Positions 8,919-21,041 of a stretch of 64,000 nt of DNA are shown one piece after another. The notes under the pieces were generated by a model, which saw only the letters and a program-made list of their open reading frames with translations, was not told the DNA's origin and searched no databases. Source of the DNA: Platanthera guangdongensis (lineage: Eukaryota > Streptophyta > Magnoliopsida > Asparagales > Orchidaceae); assembly GCA_039583875.1 (NCBI GenBank), contig CM077165.1, positions 76,744,757-76,808,756 on the forward strand, in the 5' to 3' direction. The first letter of the stretch is position 1, and every line of letters begins with the position of its first letter. Position numbers and translations under genes: made by a program.

Positions 8919-10310
8919 TGTTGAAATTTGTGAAGTGAAAGTGGGTGAATGGAGCACTTGGACGTATCTGCATGGACTATGCGGACAGGGTTGGCGGACT
9001 GCCAGGTCGGCAGGGATGTTGCAGACGGTTTGTTCTGTATCGGCGTGGGCAATCTGTTCGCATGGACTACACAGATAACAGTGGCGGTCTGGCAGGCCGG
9101 CATATCCTCAGCAAGCAGCTGGATCCCAAGAAGTAACCGGGCTGCTAGAAACTCTATCCACGGAGTCCGGTAAGAAGAGGACAGAAGAACTGGAGCTCGG
9201 CAGACTAGCTTGGCGAATGCCTTGGTCTTGCTCTGGTGCAGCGGCAAGTGGAAACCGCGGAGACCGCCAGTTAGTGCGGATTGATACTGGAGTTCGCTAG
9301 TAGAGGTGGACTGAATCCAGTGTCTGCCAGTAAGTGTGGACTGGCCCTTATGGCCAGTGGTGTGAATTGGTTGGTTCTGAATCAAGTCCATGGTTGGCTC
9401 AGTCCGGGGAGATCGCGTAGTGGAGCGCGGACTGCTTCTCAGTCCGCCAAGCTCGACAGAAGTGTTGTGTGCCTTGGTTATGAGTTTGGGAGAAGCGGAC
9501 GGGAGATTGTATCCGAACTATGTGTGGACTGGAGATGGAGTCTGCTGAGTCCTACAGCTGCCTTACTGGCGTGGATGTGGATTTGGGATATGCGAACTGG
9601 AGCTGTCTGTAGGGATATGCAGACTAGAGCTGTCCGCAGTATGTACAGACTGGATCGGCGTGCCCACTGAGTCAGGGACAGTGCAGACTCTGCGGTTAAG
9701 CAATAGGCGGTAAACAGCAGATCGTGGACAGCAAGCAGACGATCTTCTCTTTGTCAACTTAGTTCGGGGTTCAATAAGTCGCCTGCTTCAGGAGGACTGT
9801 TCTATTCGGCATCACAGCATGTGCGGTCTGGCGGCTAGGCGACCTCACAGTCAGGCAGCTTACAGATTGGCAGCTAAAGCAAGCATTTGAATAAGGGGTA
9901 GTCTGCACGGCTTAGGTTGCGGTCTGGCGACCGGGCGGACTATGCAGACTCCACAATAGTAGACCGGCGGCTTGATGTTTGAGTCCACGCGACTTGTGTG
10001 AACTTGTCTTGTCTTGTAGTTCTCTGCTTTCCATTGGGTGGTTGTTTGGTGAAGCATGTCTCGCCATGTATGTCTCGCTGTGTCGAGAAGATTGCTGTGA
10101 ATCAATAAAGACTCTTGTGTTGCATGTGTTTTCTGGTTGACTGGCTTTAGTTGAGATAACCCCTGCTCACTCTAGGTTCCAGGGAAATTTCCTCGTGATC
10201 AAGGTGTGATCCTAATAGTGCTGAGAATATTAATTTGGCATCAGGCTATCTTGTTGACCACCTGGAGAATATTCAACATGGTATCAATGCCAGGTTGTTG
10301 AATTTTAACA
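8919..10310 (+). repeat. 5' LTR of element B (1392 bp, internally deleted)
   Basis: Bounded by TGTTGAAATT and AATTTTAACA, with the primer site next to it. Compared with the 3' LTR it jumps at about 9676 from ...CTGAGTC to AGGGACAGTGC, skipping about 0.6 kb that in the 3' LTR includes the TATA box. An AATAAA lies at about 10104-10109. Without that region this LTR probably cannot start transcription normally. Confidence 0.88.
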
Positions 10311-10322
10311 TGGTATCGGAGC
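10311..10322 (+). other. Primer binding site of element B
   Basis: TGGTATCGGAGC directly follows the LTR. It differs by one base from the usual TGGTATCAGAGC complementary to initiator tRNA-Met. Confidence 0.85.
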
Positions 10323-10395
10323 TGGACTGAAGTGGATAAGCAGTGATCAACTGAATTGGTTGTTATTCTTTGAAGAGGGAACCAGTGGTAGAACC

Positions 10396-10914
10396 ATGGC
10401 AGTGGATGATGTAAGTTGTCTTGGAATTGATCGCCTTATAGATACGAACTTTGATAGGTGGAAGTCTTGTATGGAGAGCTTTCTTCTTGGCGAGAACCTT
10501 TGGGAGGTTGTATGCGGAGCAGAAAGGCAAGAGGCTATTGCTGGCATTACTGAAGGGATGAGAGCTTGGAAGGAGACAAATGCGAAAGCGGAGTCTATTC
10601 TCAAGCAGGTGATCTCATCGGAGCTCTTGGACCACATCAGTGGATGTCAGTCAGCTACGGAGGTTTGGACTTCCCTTGATGGGTTGTTCAGGAAGGAGGT
10701 GAAGGTTAATGCAGAGGATGGTCCTTTTACTTTATATCAGCAAGAGAGGAGTGTTTCTCCTAGGCGTGATGGGAAGAGGAAGGAAGGACCAAGGTGCTAT
10801 AAATGCAAGCAGCATGGTCATCTTAGGAAAGAGTGCAAGGTTGTCTTGCTCTCAATGAACGTAGCTCATGTTGTGAGTAAGGAGAAGAACTTAGTTGGGA
10901 CTTCAACAAGTTGA
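10396..10914 (+). pseudogene. Copia Gag, shortened, with zinc knuckle
   Basis: From the first ATG (10396, reading MAVDDVSC) the frame encodes about 172 residues. The N-terminal half is copia Gag-like (NFDRWKSCMESFLLGENLWEVV, then ATEVWTSLDGLF). Near the C-terminus is a CCHC knuckle, CYKCKQHGHLRKEC. Complete copia Gags are clearly longer; the part between LDGLF and the knuckle is reduced to about 40 residues, so this is an internally deleted gag. The frame ends at a stop just before the integrase remnant. It would package element RNA if functional. Confidence 0.7.
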
Positions 10915-10926
10915 AGTGCTGATCGG

Positions 10927-12476
10927 ATGAAGTCCTGTGATAGTGTAGCTATCTGGCATGAAAGACTGGGGCATGTATGGATGGACAAGCTGAAATCAAT
11001 GGCGGTAAGAAGACTGGTAAGTGGATTGCCTAGATTGTCATCTTATGGCGATGGTCAGGGGTGTGCGGGAAGTCAGCCTGGTGAAGCTTATCGCTTTATG
11101 GTTGATAAGGCACAATCTATATGTAAAGCACCTTTGGAGGTTGTCCATTGTGCTCTGGTTGGATCGACTGTCACTGCCAGTCTTGGAGGCAGCAGGTTCA
11201 TGCTTATATTTGTTGATGACTATTCAAGGTATACTTGGGTATACTTCATGAAGAAGAAGTCAAACATGATGTGATTGATTGTGGAGTTTAAGAAGCTTGT
11301 GGAAGGCCATCTTGGCCTGCGGATCAAGAAGTTGAGGACAAGCATCGGTGGTGAGTTTGGCTCCACCGAGTTCTCAATTGTTTCCAGGAAGCAAGGGATC
11401 CGTAAGGAGCTTTCTTGTGGACATACTTCACAGTAAGGCAGTATTGCAGCTCGGATGATCCGTTGGTTAACAGAGACCTGCAAGTGTTGGATTCATAGTA
11501 AAGGCGTTCATAATTCCCTTTGGGCGGAAGGAATTGCCTGCACTGCTAATGTCATCAATCGGATGCCTCTTAGTCCGATCAATGTGAAGACTCCATGTGA
11601 GCTAATGTTCGGTGTAAAGCCCAGTGTAAAGCACCTACGAGTGTTTGGATCTATCTACTACGTACACACCACGTTTGCTCTCAAGATGAAGCTATTCTTT
11701 ATTGGGTATGATGAGCAAAGGAGAAGAAGGAGTTGTATGGATCCTGCGATGAAGAGGCTCATCATGTCGAGAGACTTTGTCTTCAATGAGTTGACTCCGT
11801 ATTGGGATAGCTCTTATGAGGAGCTAAAGATGAGCAGGTCATATGGTGGGCTGAAAGAGGCTGCTGCTAATGTTCATGTGGAGCTGCATGAGTCACTAGG
11901 AGCTCCAAGTTGTTCTAGCTCCAGGGCAAAGATGTCAGGGTCAGGAAGCAGGGGGAGCAATACTATAGGAGCTTCTGGCACGAAGGCGGAGGCTTTCAGT
12001 TCGGGAAGCATGGGGAGCGATGTTCCAGGTAGTTCTTGTTCAAGAGCGGAGTCTTCTGATTCAGGTAGCAGGGGGAGCGTTGCTCCAAGTGCTTCTGGTT
12101 CCAGTGAGGAGGCGCCTTGTTTAGGAAGTAAGGGGAGCATTGTTTTGGGTTTGCTCGGGAATGGAGCTGGTTCAGGAGCAGCGGAGGTTGTTATCCATGA
12201 TCAGGTTCTTTGGAGATCGAAGAGGATCAGTAAGCTACCAGCTCAATATAGTTAAGGGAACACGACGGGCTTGGTCCCATATTTCCTTGCTAGCCCTCAG
12301 GTCGAGCGAGTACCTTCTGGATATGATGACCCTACTAGATTCAAGGAGTTTGTTGACACCGAGGCTGAAGAGGTGACTACTCTTAGTGGTAACGAGGCTT
12401 GGGCTCTTACGCCCAAGGTTGTTGGTGATACTCCTTTGATGCATGAGTCGAGGTTGAAGCTGAAGAAGAATGCATA
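10927..12476 (+). pseudogene. Degenerate copia protease/integrase remnant with RT stub
   Basis: The same frame, read through a TGA (11272-11274) and another stop near 11434, gives the GAG-pre-integrase block (WHERLGH), the first integrase block (FVDDYSRYTWVYFMKKKS), a second block reading RTSIGGEF where copia integrases have R-T-D-N-G-G-E-F (catalytic Asp lost), and the C-terminal block (LWAEG, INRMPL, ELMFGVKPSVKHLRVFGS, VVF-like SRDFVFNE). A Ser/Gly-rich repeat (about 11925-12170) follows. The last part (12297-12476) resembles the first residues of a copia RT (a T-L-x-x-N-E-A-W-A-L stretch), then stops. The RT catalytic core and RNase H are absent. Confidence 0.75.
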
Positions 12477-12630
12477 GGGAAGCATGGCTTCTTTTGGGAG
12501 ATACTGGAGGGCTCCCTCAAGGTGCATGATATGTGGGGCGAGGACTATATCTTGGACATTTCTTCGTAGATGCTATCACAGGGATCAGTGCAAGGTTACG
12601 AGAGCTGCTGGAGATATTCACCACTTCTCA

Positions 12631-12643
12631 CTTCAAGGGGGAG
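12631..12643 (+). other. Polypurine tract of element B
   Basis: CTTCAAGGGGGAG directly before the 3' LTR start TGTTGAAATTTG. It would prime plus-strand DNA synthesis. Confidence 0.8.
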
Positions 12644-13438
12644 TGTTGAAATTTGTGAAGTGAAAGTGGGTGAATGGAGCACTTGGATCTATTCGCGCGA
12701 ACTACGCGGGCAGGGTTAGCGGATTGCAAGGTCGGCAGGGATGTTGCAGACGGTTTGTTCTATAGCAGCCTGGGCGGTCTGTTCGCGCGGACTATGCGAA
12801 CAATAGTGGCGGTATGCCAGGCCGGCATGTCCTCGGCAAGCAGCTGGATCCCAGTAAGTAACCAGGCGGCTAGAAACTCTATCCGCGGAGTCCGACAAGA
12901 AGCGGACTGAAGAACTGGAGCTCGGCAGACTGGCCTGTCAAATGTCGTGTTCTTGCTCTGGTGCAGCGGCAAGTGGAAGCCCCAGAGACTGCCAGTCAGT
13001 GCAGACTGATACTGGAGTTTTCCAGGAGAGGCGGACTGAATCCAATGTCCGCCAGTAAGTGCGGACTGGCCCTTGTGTCCAGTGGTGTGTACTTGGTTGG
13101 TTCTGAACCAAGTCCATGGTTGGCTCAGTCCAGGGAGATCACACAGTGGAGCGTGGACTGCTTCTCAGTCTTCCAAGCTCGGCAGAAGTGTTCTGTGCCT
13201 TGGTTGCGAGTTTGGGGGAAGATGACTGGAGATTGTGTCCACAACTATGTGCGGACTAGAGCTGGAGTCAGCTGAGTCTGACAGTTTCCTTGCTGGCGTG
13301 GCTGTGGACTTGGGATATGCGGACTGGAGTTGTCTGTAGGGATATCCAGACTAGAGCTGTCCGCAGTATGTGCGGACTAGATCGGCGTGTCGGTTGAGTC
13401 CGGCTGTTGCCTTGGTTGCGAAGCCGTGGGCTCGGGAT
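12644..13438 (+). repeat. 3' LTR of element B, first part
   Basis: Parallels 8919-9670 with many substitutions, then is cut by element C after GGGAT (13434-13438). Confidence 0.88.
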
Positions 13439-13882
13439 TGTAAAAGAGCAAACACGCAGCTAACAAGCAGCTAACAAACAGGCAGAAATTTGAATAATTG
13501 AAAGTTTTTATTATCCAAAAAGATATCATTTACAAAGGTATGACCTCCCTTTTATAGAATGGAGGAGATAGGAGAGAGTACAAACAAACAATGTGGGAAT
13601 AAAAACTTACAGGGCTGAGAGGTTAGAATTTAAAAAGACCGCATAGGCCGCACGGTTAGACAAATGGGCTAACTGCTTGGCAACTCCAGCAGGAGGAGAA
13701 CACGCCATAATAGGAGACCGCTAGACCGCCCGGTCTCCAAGCTTTTGAGAGAGACCGCAAGACCGCTCGGACTACAAACAGCAAAAGTCTGAACACGAAC
13801 CTGCTGGAAAGGAACCGCTAGACCGCGCGGTCAACAACCCGCCAGACTAGACCGCCAGGCCGCCCAGTATAATTCTTCAACA
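13439..13882 (-). repeat. 3' LTR of element C (444 bp)
   Basis: On the minus strand TGTTGAAGAATT...CTCTTTTACA. It contains TATAAAAG (plus-strand 13550-13556) and many short GCGGTCTAGCGG-like palindromic bits. It is the same length as its partner at 27231, with numerous substitutions, which indicates an older insertion. Confidence 0.9.
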
Positions 13883-13895
13883 CTCCCCCTCAAGC
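13883..13895 (-). other. Polypurine tract of element C
   Basis: CTTGAGGGGGAG on the minus strand, directly before the 3' LTR. Confidence 0.85.
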
Positions 13896-13949
13896 TGGAG
13901 CATAAATATCGAGCATGCCCAGCTTGTCACAAATGTGGAAGAAGGAAGT

Positions 13950-15469
13950 TGTTGGGTATTGTATCCACAACTTACCTGATTTGAAGAAGCCCCTGAACAA
14001 GCTAAGGTAAATAGACAATGTATTTGATGAAATCCTTTAAGTTGTGCTTGCAGTTATTCCACGCTAAGTACACACCAATGTCAAGGTGCAGTAGGTCAAT
14101 ATACACGGGTCTGCGCGACGTAATCTCTCGTTGAGCAGATCAGTGTGTTGGCCTACGTGTACTCTCTCTATTGGAGTGTACTTATTTTCAAGTACAGGGC
14201 TGTGATAATGCAAGAGCAGACAAGGAGCAAGGATGTGTCAAAGAGCAGCTCATGGGTGGAAAGACGAAAAATTGTCTAAGTAATAATCGACGAGAATCAC
14301 CAAGTGATTCTCGCCGAATCATCGAGAATCACTGGCTGATTCTCGCCGACTCTTTCCGGCTACATCAGAGCGTGCAAATCTGTCGCTAAGTCAAAATCGT
14401 CGAGAATCACTGACTGATTCTCGCCGAATCGTCGAGAATGACCTTCGATTCTCGCCGATTCGACGAGAATCACCTTCGATTCTCGCCGATTTTGCCTTAG
14501 GCGAATTTCTAAAGCACGCTGGACCAGATCAAATGTTAAGGCGCTGTTTTGAACCGGTTTTAGGGTTTCTTATGGTGGGACCCACGACGGTCATAAAGAG
14601 GTATACTACTGTATAAATACTCGCGTATTTTTGAACAGTGGAAAAAGCAATTTGAAAAAACAACAGCCGAGCCGCCGACGTGACCTAGATCGCGAAACCT
14701 GCTCCGCCGGCGTCGCCGCTCGTGCCAGTGGATCGCCGACTTTGATCGTGGTTTCTTCCAGATCTCCCGGCGACAGAAGCTCATCCAAGCACAGCATCTC
14801 ACGCGTCTAACCAGAGATCCTTTGTCTCTTGATTCGTAGATCTGGAAAACCTTCCCTTTCCGAATCGATCGAGACGATCGATCCTAGTGTGACCGTTGGA
14901 AGACCTTGCTAGCTTTGCTACGAAGATTGAATCTCCAAAGAACAGCAGCAGCACTCCGTTGTCACCGCCGATCCCGAGAACCAAGCCGCCGCCCTTCTTG
15001 CCGCCGCCGGTTTCGGGGAGATTCTCTCCAAGTGATATCTAGGGTTGTGGACTCTTCGTTGACTTCAAGAACACGTCATAGAACGAAGAGGGACACCTTA
15101 GTCTCCATAAGTTGCTTGTATTTATTGTACATTCTATTTTCAATTTTGTTGTAAAGGAACATTGGTTCCTAGTTGTAAGGGTTGGGTGCAACCCGTGTTG
15201 TGGGAGTGGTGACTCCTACATGTGGAAGGGTTCCTTTCGTTAGTGCAAGGATTGGATTTCAATCCTGTTGGTGAAGTGACCGAGTCGTCCCTGGTTGGGA
15301 GATAGGTCGAAGGGGGAAAGTGGATGTACCCAAATCGGGGAACCACTATAAATTGCTTTTGTCCTTTCTGTGCTGTGTTGTTTTGTTTTCGTGTGCAGGT
15401 ACGATTTTAATTCCACAAAAATGCTGCAAGACACCTATTCCCCCCCCCCATAGGTGAAGGTAGTTGACA
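13950..15469 (+). repeat. 5' LTR of element D (1520 bp)
   Basis: Contains a cluster of CGAGAATCAC/GTGATTCTCG inverted repeats (about 14290-14490), a TATAAATA (14612-14619), and a C10 run near 15440. It has one repeat module (about 31 bp) fewer than the 3' LTR. Confidence 0.88.
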
Positions 15470-15486
15470 CTAAGTGGACTTTCAAG

Positions 15487-15498
15487 TGGTATCAGAGC
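15487..15498 (+). other. Primer binding site of element D
   Basis: TGGTATCAGAGC, an exact initiator tRNA-Met site, lies 17 bases after the LTR end. Confidence 0.9.
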
Positions 15499-15574
15499 GA
15501 GGTTACTCATCAAAGAGGTTAACGCCTTGAGTAAGTTCCTGCCACTAGTGTCAAGAAGAAGGCAGACTTCTGCT

Positions 15575-17866
15575 ATGGACGGACTCAAGTACACAGGCAA
15601 GATCCCAGTGTGCACCAGGCTAAACTTTCCTATCTGGAAGGAAAGGATTAGGTTCTACATGGAAGCGGTCGATCCCCGACTCTTCATGATCGTGGAGGAG
15701 GGACCTTATGTCCTCACTAAGGCCTCCACCATTGATCCTACCAAGAAAGTGACAAAGAAAATTTCTGAAATGGACAAGGACGAGATGGTGCTGGTGGGAC
15801 TTGACAAGAAGGCGCAGAACATTCTGGTCAGCGCGGTCGATGACTCAATGATGCAGAACTTCTGCAACTGCAAGACAGTAAAGGAGATCTGGCACTGCAT
15901 GAATATCCTAATGGAGGGCACTGATGAAGTGAGGGATGATCGGAGATCCCTCCTGAACCAGAAATATGAGGCCTTCAGACAATGGCCTAAGGAAGAGATC
16001 AGAGTCACCTTCGAGAACTTCCTCAAGATTGTCAATACCCTCAAAGGATATGGAATGGTATTCACTGATGGTGAACTTAATGATAAATTCCTTAGGTCCC
16101 TTACTAAGGAATGAGACACAAAGATCTGCTCCATCCGAGAATTTGGCAGACTTGCTGAAATAGACCCGCAAATTCTGTTTGGGAAGCTGATGTCCTATGA
16201 GCTTCAACTGAACACCAGGAAAGCAGAAGAAGAAGCAGAGAAGGCTGCAGCCAAGGAAAAGACTGTGGCCCTAAAAGCCATTCACTCCAGGAAAGATAAG
16301 GGTGCAGTTTCATATCGTGCCGGGAAAAAGGATGAGGAGGAGGACTCCGAGCCATGCTCCTCCAGCTCAGAGTTGTCTGAGGAAGATTTCTCCCTCATCA
16401 CCCGAGAATTCAAGAAGTTCCTCAAGATGAGGAATCGAAGAAAGAGAGATGGCTCCTCCTCCAGGCATCAGAAGAAAAATTATTCTTCTGACAGGTATGC
16501 TTCTAAATCGAACAAACATCGCTCCTCTGACATTATTTGTTTTGGATGCAATAAGCCAGGACACGTCGTGGCCGACTGCCACCAAGTCAAGAGAGAAAAG
16601 GGGAAGGGAGAGGAGCACAAGTCCTCTAGAGATAAGAAGAAAGAGAGGAGCTACATCGCCAAAAAGCCAAAGACACTGAGTGAGTCTGATTCCTCAGACT
16701 CCAGTGATGATGAGGAAGCCTACTTCGGGCTGGTGGGTCGCTCCGACTCAGAAGGAGAATGCCCCCCATTTACTGGGAAGGTAAAAGCTCACACCGCTCT
16801 CTCCAACTCTGAATCTGATCCTGAGTCTCAGGATGATGACCCTGAGGATAGCCCTTCGGCCCGTGAAGCGGAGCTCCTCGAGAAGTATGAGCTTCTGCTC
16901 AACACTTTCGAGGAGTGCCGTAGGGGATTGAAGGCTGAGAAAAAGGAAGTGAAATTCCTTAAGGGTGAGAGTGTCTCCCTAAGGGAAGAGATCACCAGTT
17001 TGATCTCTCTCCGACAGGAGCACCTAGACCTGACTTCAAAGCATTCAGAGTCTCTTAAGCTCCTTGATCTTAAGCAGGAGGAAGTTGACAAGTTGGAAGA
17101 ACAACTTGCAGCAGAAAGGAAGATCGTCAAGAGCTTCTCTATGCCAAAAACAGTTCTTCCATTAGTTGATACCTTCTGTGCTCAGGCCAAAGAAGCTGGC
17201 TTGTGGCATGTAGGGGTATCTGGTTCCTCATCCAGGAGAAACAGGAAACAGAGAAAGAATAAGGCCGCCAAGAAGGCCTCTGCTGCTGAAAAGGGAAAGG
17301 CCCCACTCAGTTCTGTTGCGTTCAGAAAGCCTAGCTTTCCCTGCAACCAACATGACTTTGAGTCAACCTTTGGTCATCATTTCCGGCCCTCGGTTGCAAA
17401 GCCAAAGAGCCGATATGATGGTTGGACTTTTCCCCGCACCTTCGGTGAGAGTGTCTTCAAGGCAACTTATGAGGAAATCCACATGGGAAATTATGGTCAA
17501 TTCTCTAGCGGCCATAATAGAAAGTAGGCACCAAAAGCCAAGCCTGTTATACTGAAGGAACCGAAGGTGAAGAAGTCATGTGACTGCAATCACTATGATG
17601 CTTCCACCTCCAGATCCAAGGCCCCGGCTGTACCCACCATTCCCAGGGTAAAGCAGGAGCCTAGGAAGAGGTACAACAGATTTGACTGTTGGTGTTGTGG
17701 CAAAGTCGGTCACTTTGTCGTGGATTGTTGGTTTAATCCGAGGTATACCGAGACTCCTTATGTTAGCAATGCGAGGCCGACCACTCGTAGGGTTAACCAC
17801 CCGAGGGGGAGTATGCTAACCAAGAATCTAGGACCCAAGTTTGATTGGGTTCGTAAGGGAAATTAA
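15575..17866 (+). pseudogene. Gag of SIRE/Maximus-type copia with two zinc knuckles, two in-frame stops
   Basis: The ATG at 15575 (MDGLKYTGK) starts one frame that runs to a TAA at 17864, about 763 codons, interrupted by a TGA (16112-16114) and a TAG (17525-17527). The N-terminal domain (LNFPIWKERIRFYMEAVDP, VKEIWHCMNILMEGTDEV, PKEEIRVTFENF) is the UBN2/DUF4219-type Gag. The first CCHC knuckle, CFGCNKPGHVVADC, lies near 16545. A charged region with a predicted coiled coil (about 16860-17130, heptads rich in Leu, Glu and Lys) comes next. The second knuckle, CWCCGKVGHFVVDC, lies near 17695. Long Gag proteins with a separate second knuckle are typical of this lineage. Pol starts in another frame, overlapping the end by about 25 bases. 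Confidence 0.88.
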
Positions 17867-20800
17867 TTTTGTTTTGCAGGAATGTCCAAAGGCCACCAAA
17901 ACTCCAATATGGTACTTGGACAGTGGATGCTCCCGGCATATGACTGGGACAAGAAGCCTGCTGCGTGATTACACTCCAGTCGAGAATGGACCCAAAGTCA
18001 TCTTTGGGGGGTCAGATCTAGGAGTCACCAGAGGTTACGGTATGATTTCCAACGGTATAATCTCTATCACCGACGTGGCATATGTTGAAGGGTTAAACCA
18101 TAACCTGATCAGTGTAAGTCAGTTATGTGATAAAGGTTATGACGTTAAGTTCTGCAAGGATAAATGCCTGATAATCTCATGTGCCTCATCTGAGACAGTA
18201 TTAACAGGCATTAGGAGCAGAAATATCTTCTGCTTAAATTTTCTTAGTTTAGATTCATTTACCCTCGTATGCTTAGTGGCAACAGGCAGTGTATCTCTTT
18301 GTGAACAATGGCACAAGAGATTGTCACATATTAATTTCAAAACAATTAGTATGCTGTTTTCTACAAACTTAGTAAGGGATGCTCCCGTTATCAAGTGCCT
18401 CAAAGATAGCCCCTGTCCTGCATGCCAGATGGGCAAACAGACTCGGGCTACATTTAAGAGCATTGCAGACAAAGACTCTTCCCGATGTCTTTATCTTCTG
18501 CATATGGACTTGTTTGGACCAATGCAAGTTTATAGCTTGGGAGGCAAGTCCTATATGCTAGTGATAGTTGATGACCACTCTCGGTTTACTTGGGTGTTCT
18601 TCTTAAAATGAAAGTCAGATACATTTGACATCTTCACTAGTTTTGTCAAGCAGGTTCAGAACGAATTTAACTGCTCAGTGGTCAAAATCAGAAGTGACCA
18701 TGGAACAGAATTCGAATTTGGTGCTATGACAGAGTTTTGTGAAGAACAAGGTATCTTTCATGAGTTTTCCTCCCCGCACACTCCTCAGCAAAATGGAGTT
18801 GCGGAGAGGAGAAATAGAACTCTCATTGAAGCTTGCACGACAATGTTGAAAGACGCTTCTCTCCCAGAATACTTCTGGGCAGAGGCGGTCAATACGGCTT
18901 GTCATGTACAAAACCGAGCATTGATCAACAAGAATCATCGTAAGACGCCTTATGAGCTACTGAGAGACAGGAAACCAACCATGTCCTACTTAAGGATCTT
19001 TGGTTGCAAATGCTACGTACTCAATAACGGGAAGTACCCGCGTACTAAATTTGGTGAAAAATGCTTCGAAGGCATATTTATGGGCTATAGTACCCAAAGT
19101 TGGGCATATAGGGTCTTCAAAAAGAAAACTCTAGTGGTAGAAGAATCAATTAATGTTGTATTTGATGAAGGAAGCTTTCTTAACAGCAATTCTTCCAGCT
19201 GTATTCTTGAAGATGCAGGTGCACGACTTGAACAGCTGAGTCTTGATGAGACCGCTAAAGATGAAACTCCTAAGTACGTCAAAGTTTCCACCTCAACGTC
19301 AACTGGGAATGTTGAAGATCAAAATGGAGCAAATCTCTTAGAAGAAGGAGAAGCCCAAGAAGTAGTCGAAGCTCTAGACGCCAGACTTCTAGAGCTCCGA
19401 CACGTGAGGGATCATCCTAGAGATCAGATAATCGGAGAACCTCGTGACGGTGTCAGAACTCGAAGAGGTACTATTAACGAGATATTGCATCTTAGCTTCC
19501 TGTCACAGGTTGAGCCAAAGAAGTTCGACGAGGCGAACAAAGATGCGGCATGGATTTTGGCCATGCAAGATGAACTGCATCAATTCGAACGATGCAACGT
19601 TTGGACGCTGGTTCCCAGACCACAAAAGCAGAATGTGATTGGCACCAAGTGGATCTTCAGAAACAAACTGGATGAACGTGGTGTCATCATAAAGAACAAG
19701 GCCAGGCTGGTGGCTCAAGGTTACAGACAGGAGGAGGGGATTGACTTCGACCAGACCTTTGCACCAGTGGCAAGGCTCGAGGCAATCAGATTGTTCCTGG
19801 CGTATGCTTCGCACAAAGGATTCACCGTCTATCAAATGGATGTGAAATCAGCATTCTTGAACGGAGACCTGAAAGAGGAAGTATACGTCGCTCAACCCCC
19901 AGGTTTTGTCAATCCTACTTATCCCAATCATGTATATTTTCTTAATAAAGCTCTATATGGTTTAAAACAAGCTCCACGAGCTTGGTATGAGACTTTATCT
20001 AGTTTTCTTCTTGAGAACAAGTTCTCTAGAGGTAAAATAGATAAGACATTGTTTCTCAGGGAAGTCAAAGGCAAGATTTTGCTGGTGCAAATCTATGTCG
20101 ATGACATTATATTCGGCTCAACGAACAACAATCTTTGCAAAACGTTTTCTAAACTTATACAAGGAAAGTTTGAAATGAGCAGTATGGGAGAGCTAAAGTA
20201 TTTCTTGGGACTTCAAGTGAAACAGTCTGAGGATGGAATCTTCATCTCTCAGATGAAGTTCACAAATGAACTCCTCAAGAAATTCGGTATGGAGAATGCA
20301 ACCTCTATGAGGACTCCAATGGGATCCACTATGTCTCTGGATAAGGATGAGAAAGGTAAACCTTTCGATGAAACCAAATACAGGAGCATCATTGGATCCC
20401 TGCTCTACCTTACTGCCAGTAGACCGGATATCATGTTCTCCACATGTGTCTGTGCCAGATATCAGGTGAACACTAAGGAATCTCACTATGTCGCTGCAAA
20501 GCGAATTCTAAGATACCTTAAAGGTACTCCCAATCTTGGCTTGTGGTACCTGAGAAACAATGATGTCGAGCTAATAGGTTTTTCAGATGCTGATTTTGCA
20601 GGGAGTAGGGATGACAGGAAAAGCACTTCCGGGACGTGTCAATTACTCGGAAGAAGGCTTATCTCATGGAACAGCAAGAAGCATAATTGTGTAGCAACCT
20701 CCACAGCAGAGTCTGAGTACATCTCGGCAGGCAGCTGTTGCGCACAACTCCTATGGATCAAAAACCAGTTAGCCGACTACGACCTTCAGTTCAAGGAAGT

Positions 20801-21041
20801 ACCAATGTACTGCGACTCCTCCAGTGCAATTGCAATTGCCAACAATCCGATATCGCACAGCAGAATGAAGCATATTGAAGTGTGCTACCACTTCATTCGG
20901 GAGCACGTGGAAAACAAGGACATCTCTCTCTGTTATGTCCCCACGGATAAGCAGCTTGCAGATATTTTCACAAAGCCCTTAGACGAAGCCAAGTTCAGTC
21001 TTTTCAAAACTGAATTGGGGATGCTAAACTATGAGGAATGA
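17841..21041 (+). pseudogene. Pol (protease, integrase, RT, RNase H) with one in-frame stop
   Basis: One frame of about 1066 codons, broken only by a TGA at 18609-18611. Domains in order are the protease WYLDSGCSRHMTG (Asp codon near 17919), GAG-pre-integrase (WHKRLSHINF, then CPACQMGKQ), the integrase core with Asp in HMDLFGP (18507), Asp in RSDHGTEF and Glu in [15 protein letters not shown] with [25 protein letters not shown] and the catalytic YVDD (20094-20105), and RNase H with [21 protein letters not shown] and CDSSSAI. All catalytic residues I can check are present. The C-terminus ends [17 protein letters not shown] as in other SIRE elements. Apart from the stop this looks functional, so it is a recent copy. 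Confidence 0.92.

Noticed and set aside
11874..12140. Minus-strand Leu/Pro-rich frame of 88 residues
   Set aside because: It is the complement of the Ser/Gly-rich repeat in element B's integrase remnant.
17853..17879. 27-bp GTAAGG...TTTTGCAG mini-intron between gag and pol of element D
   Set aside because: Far too short for a plant intron, and being a multiple of three its removal would not bring gag and pol into one frame.
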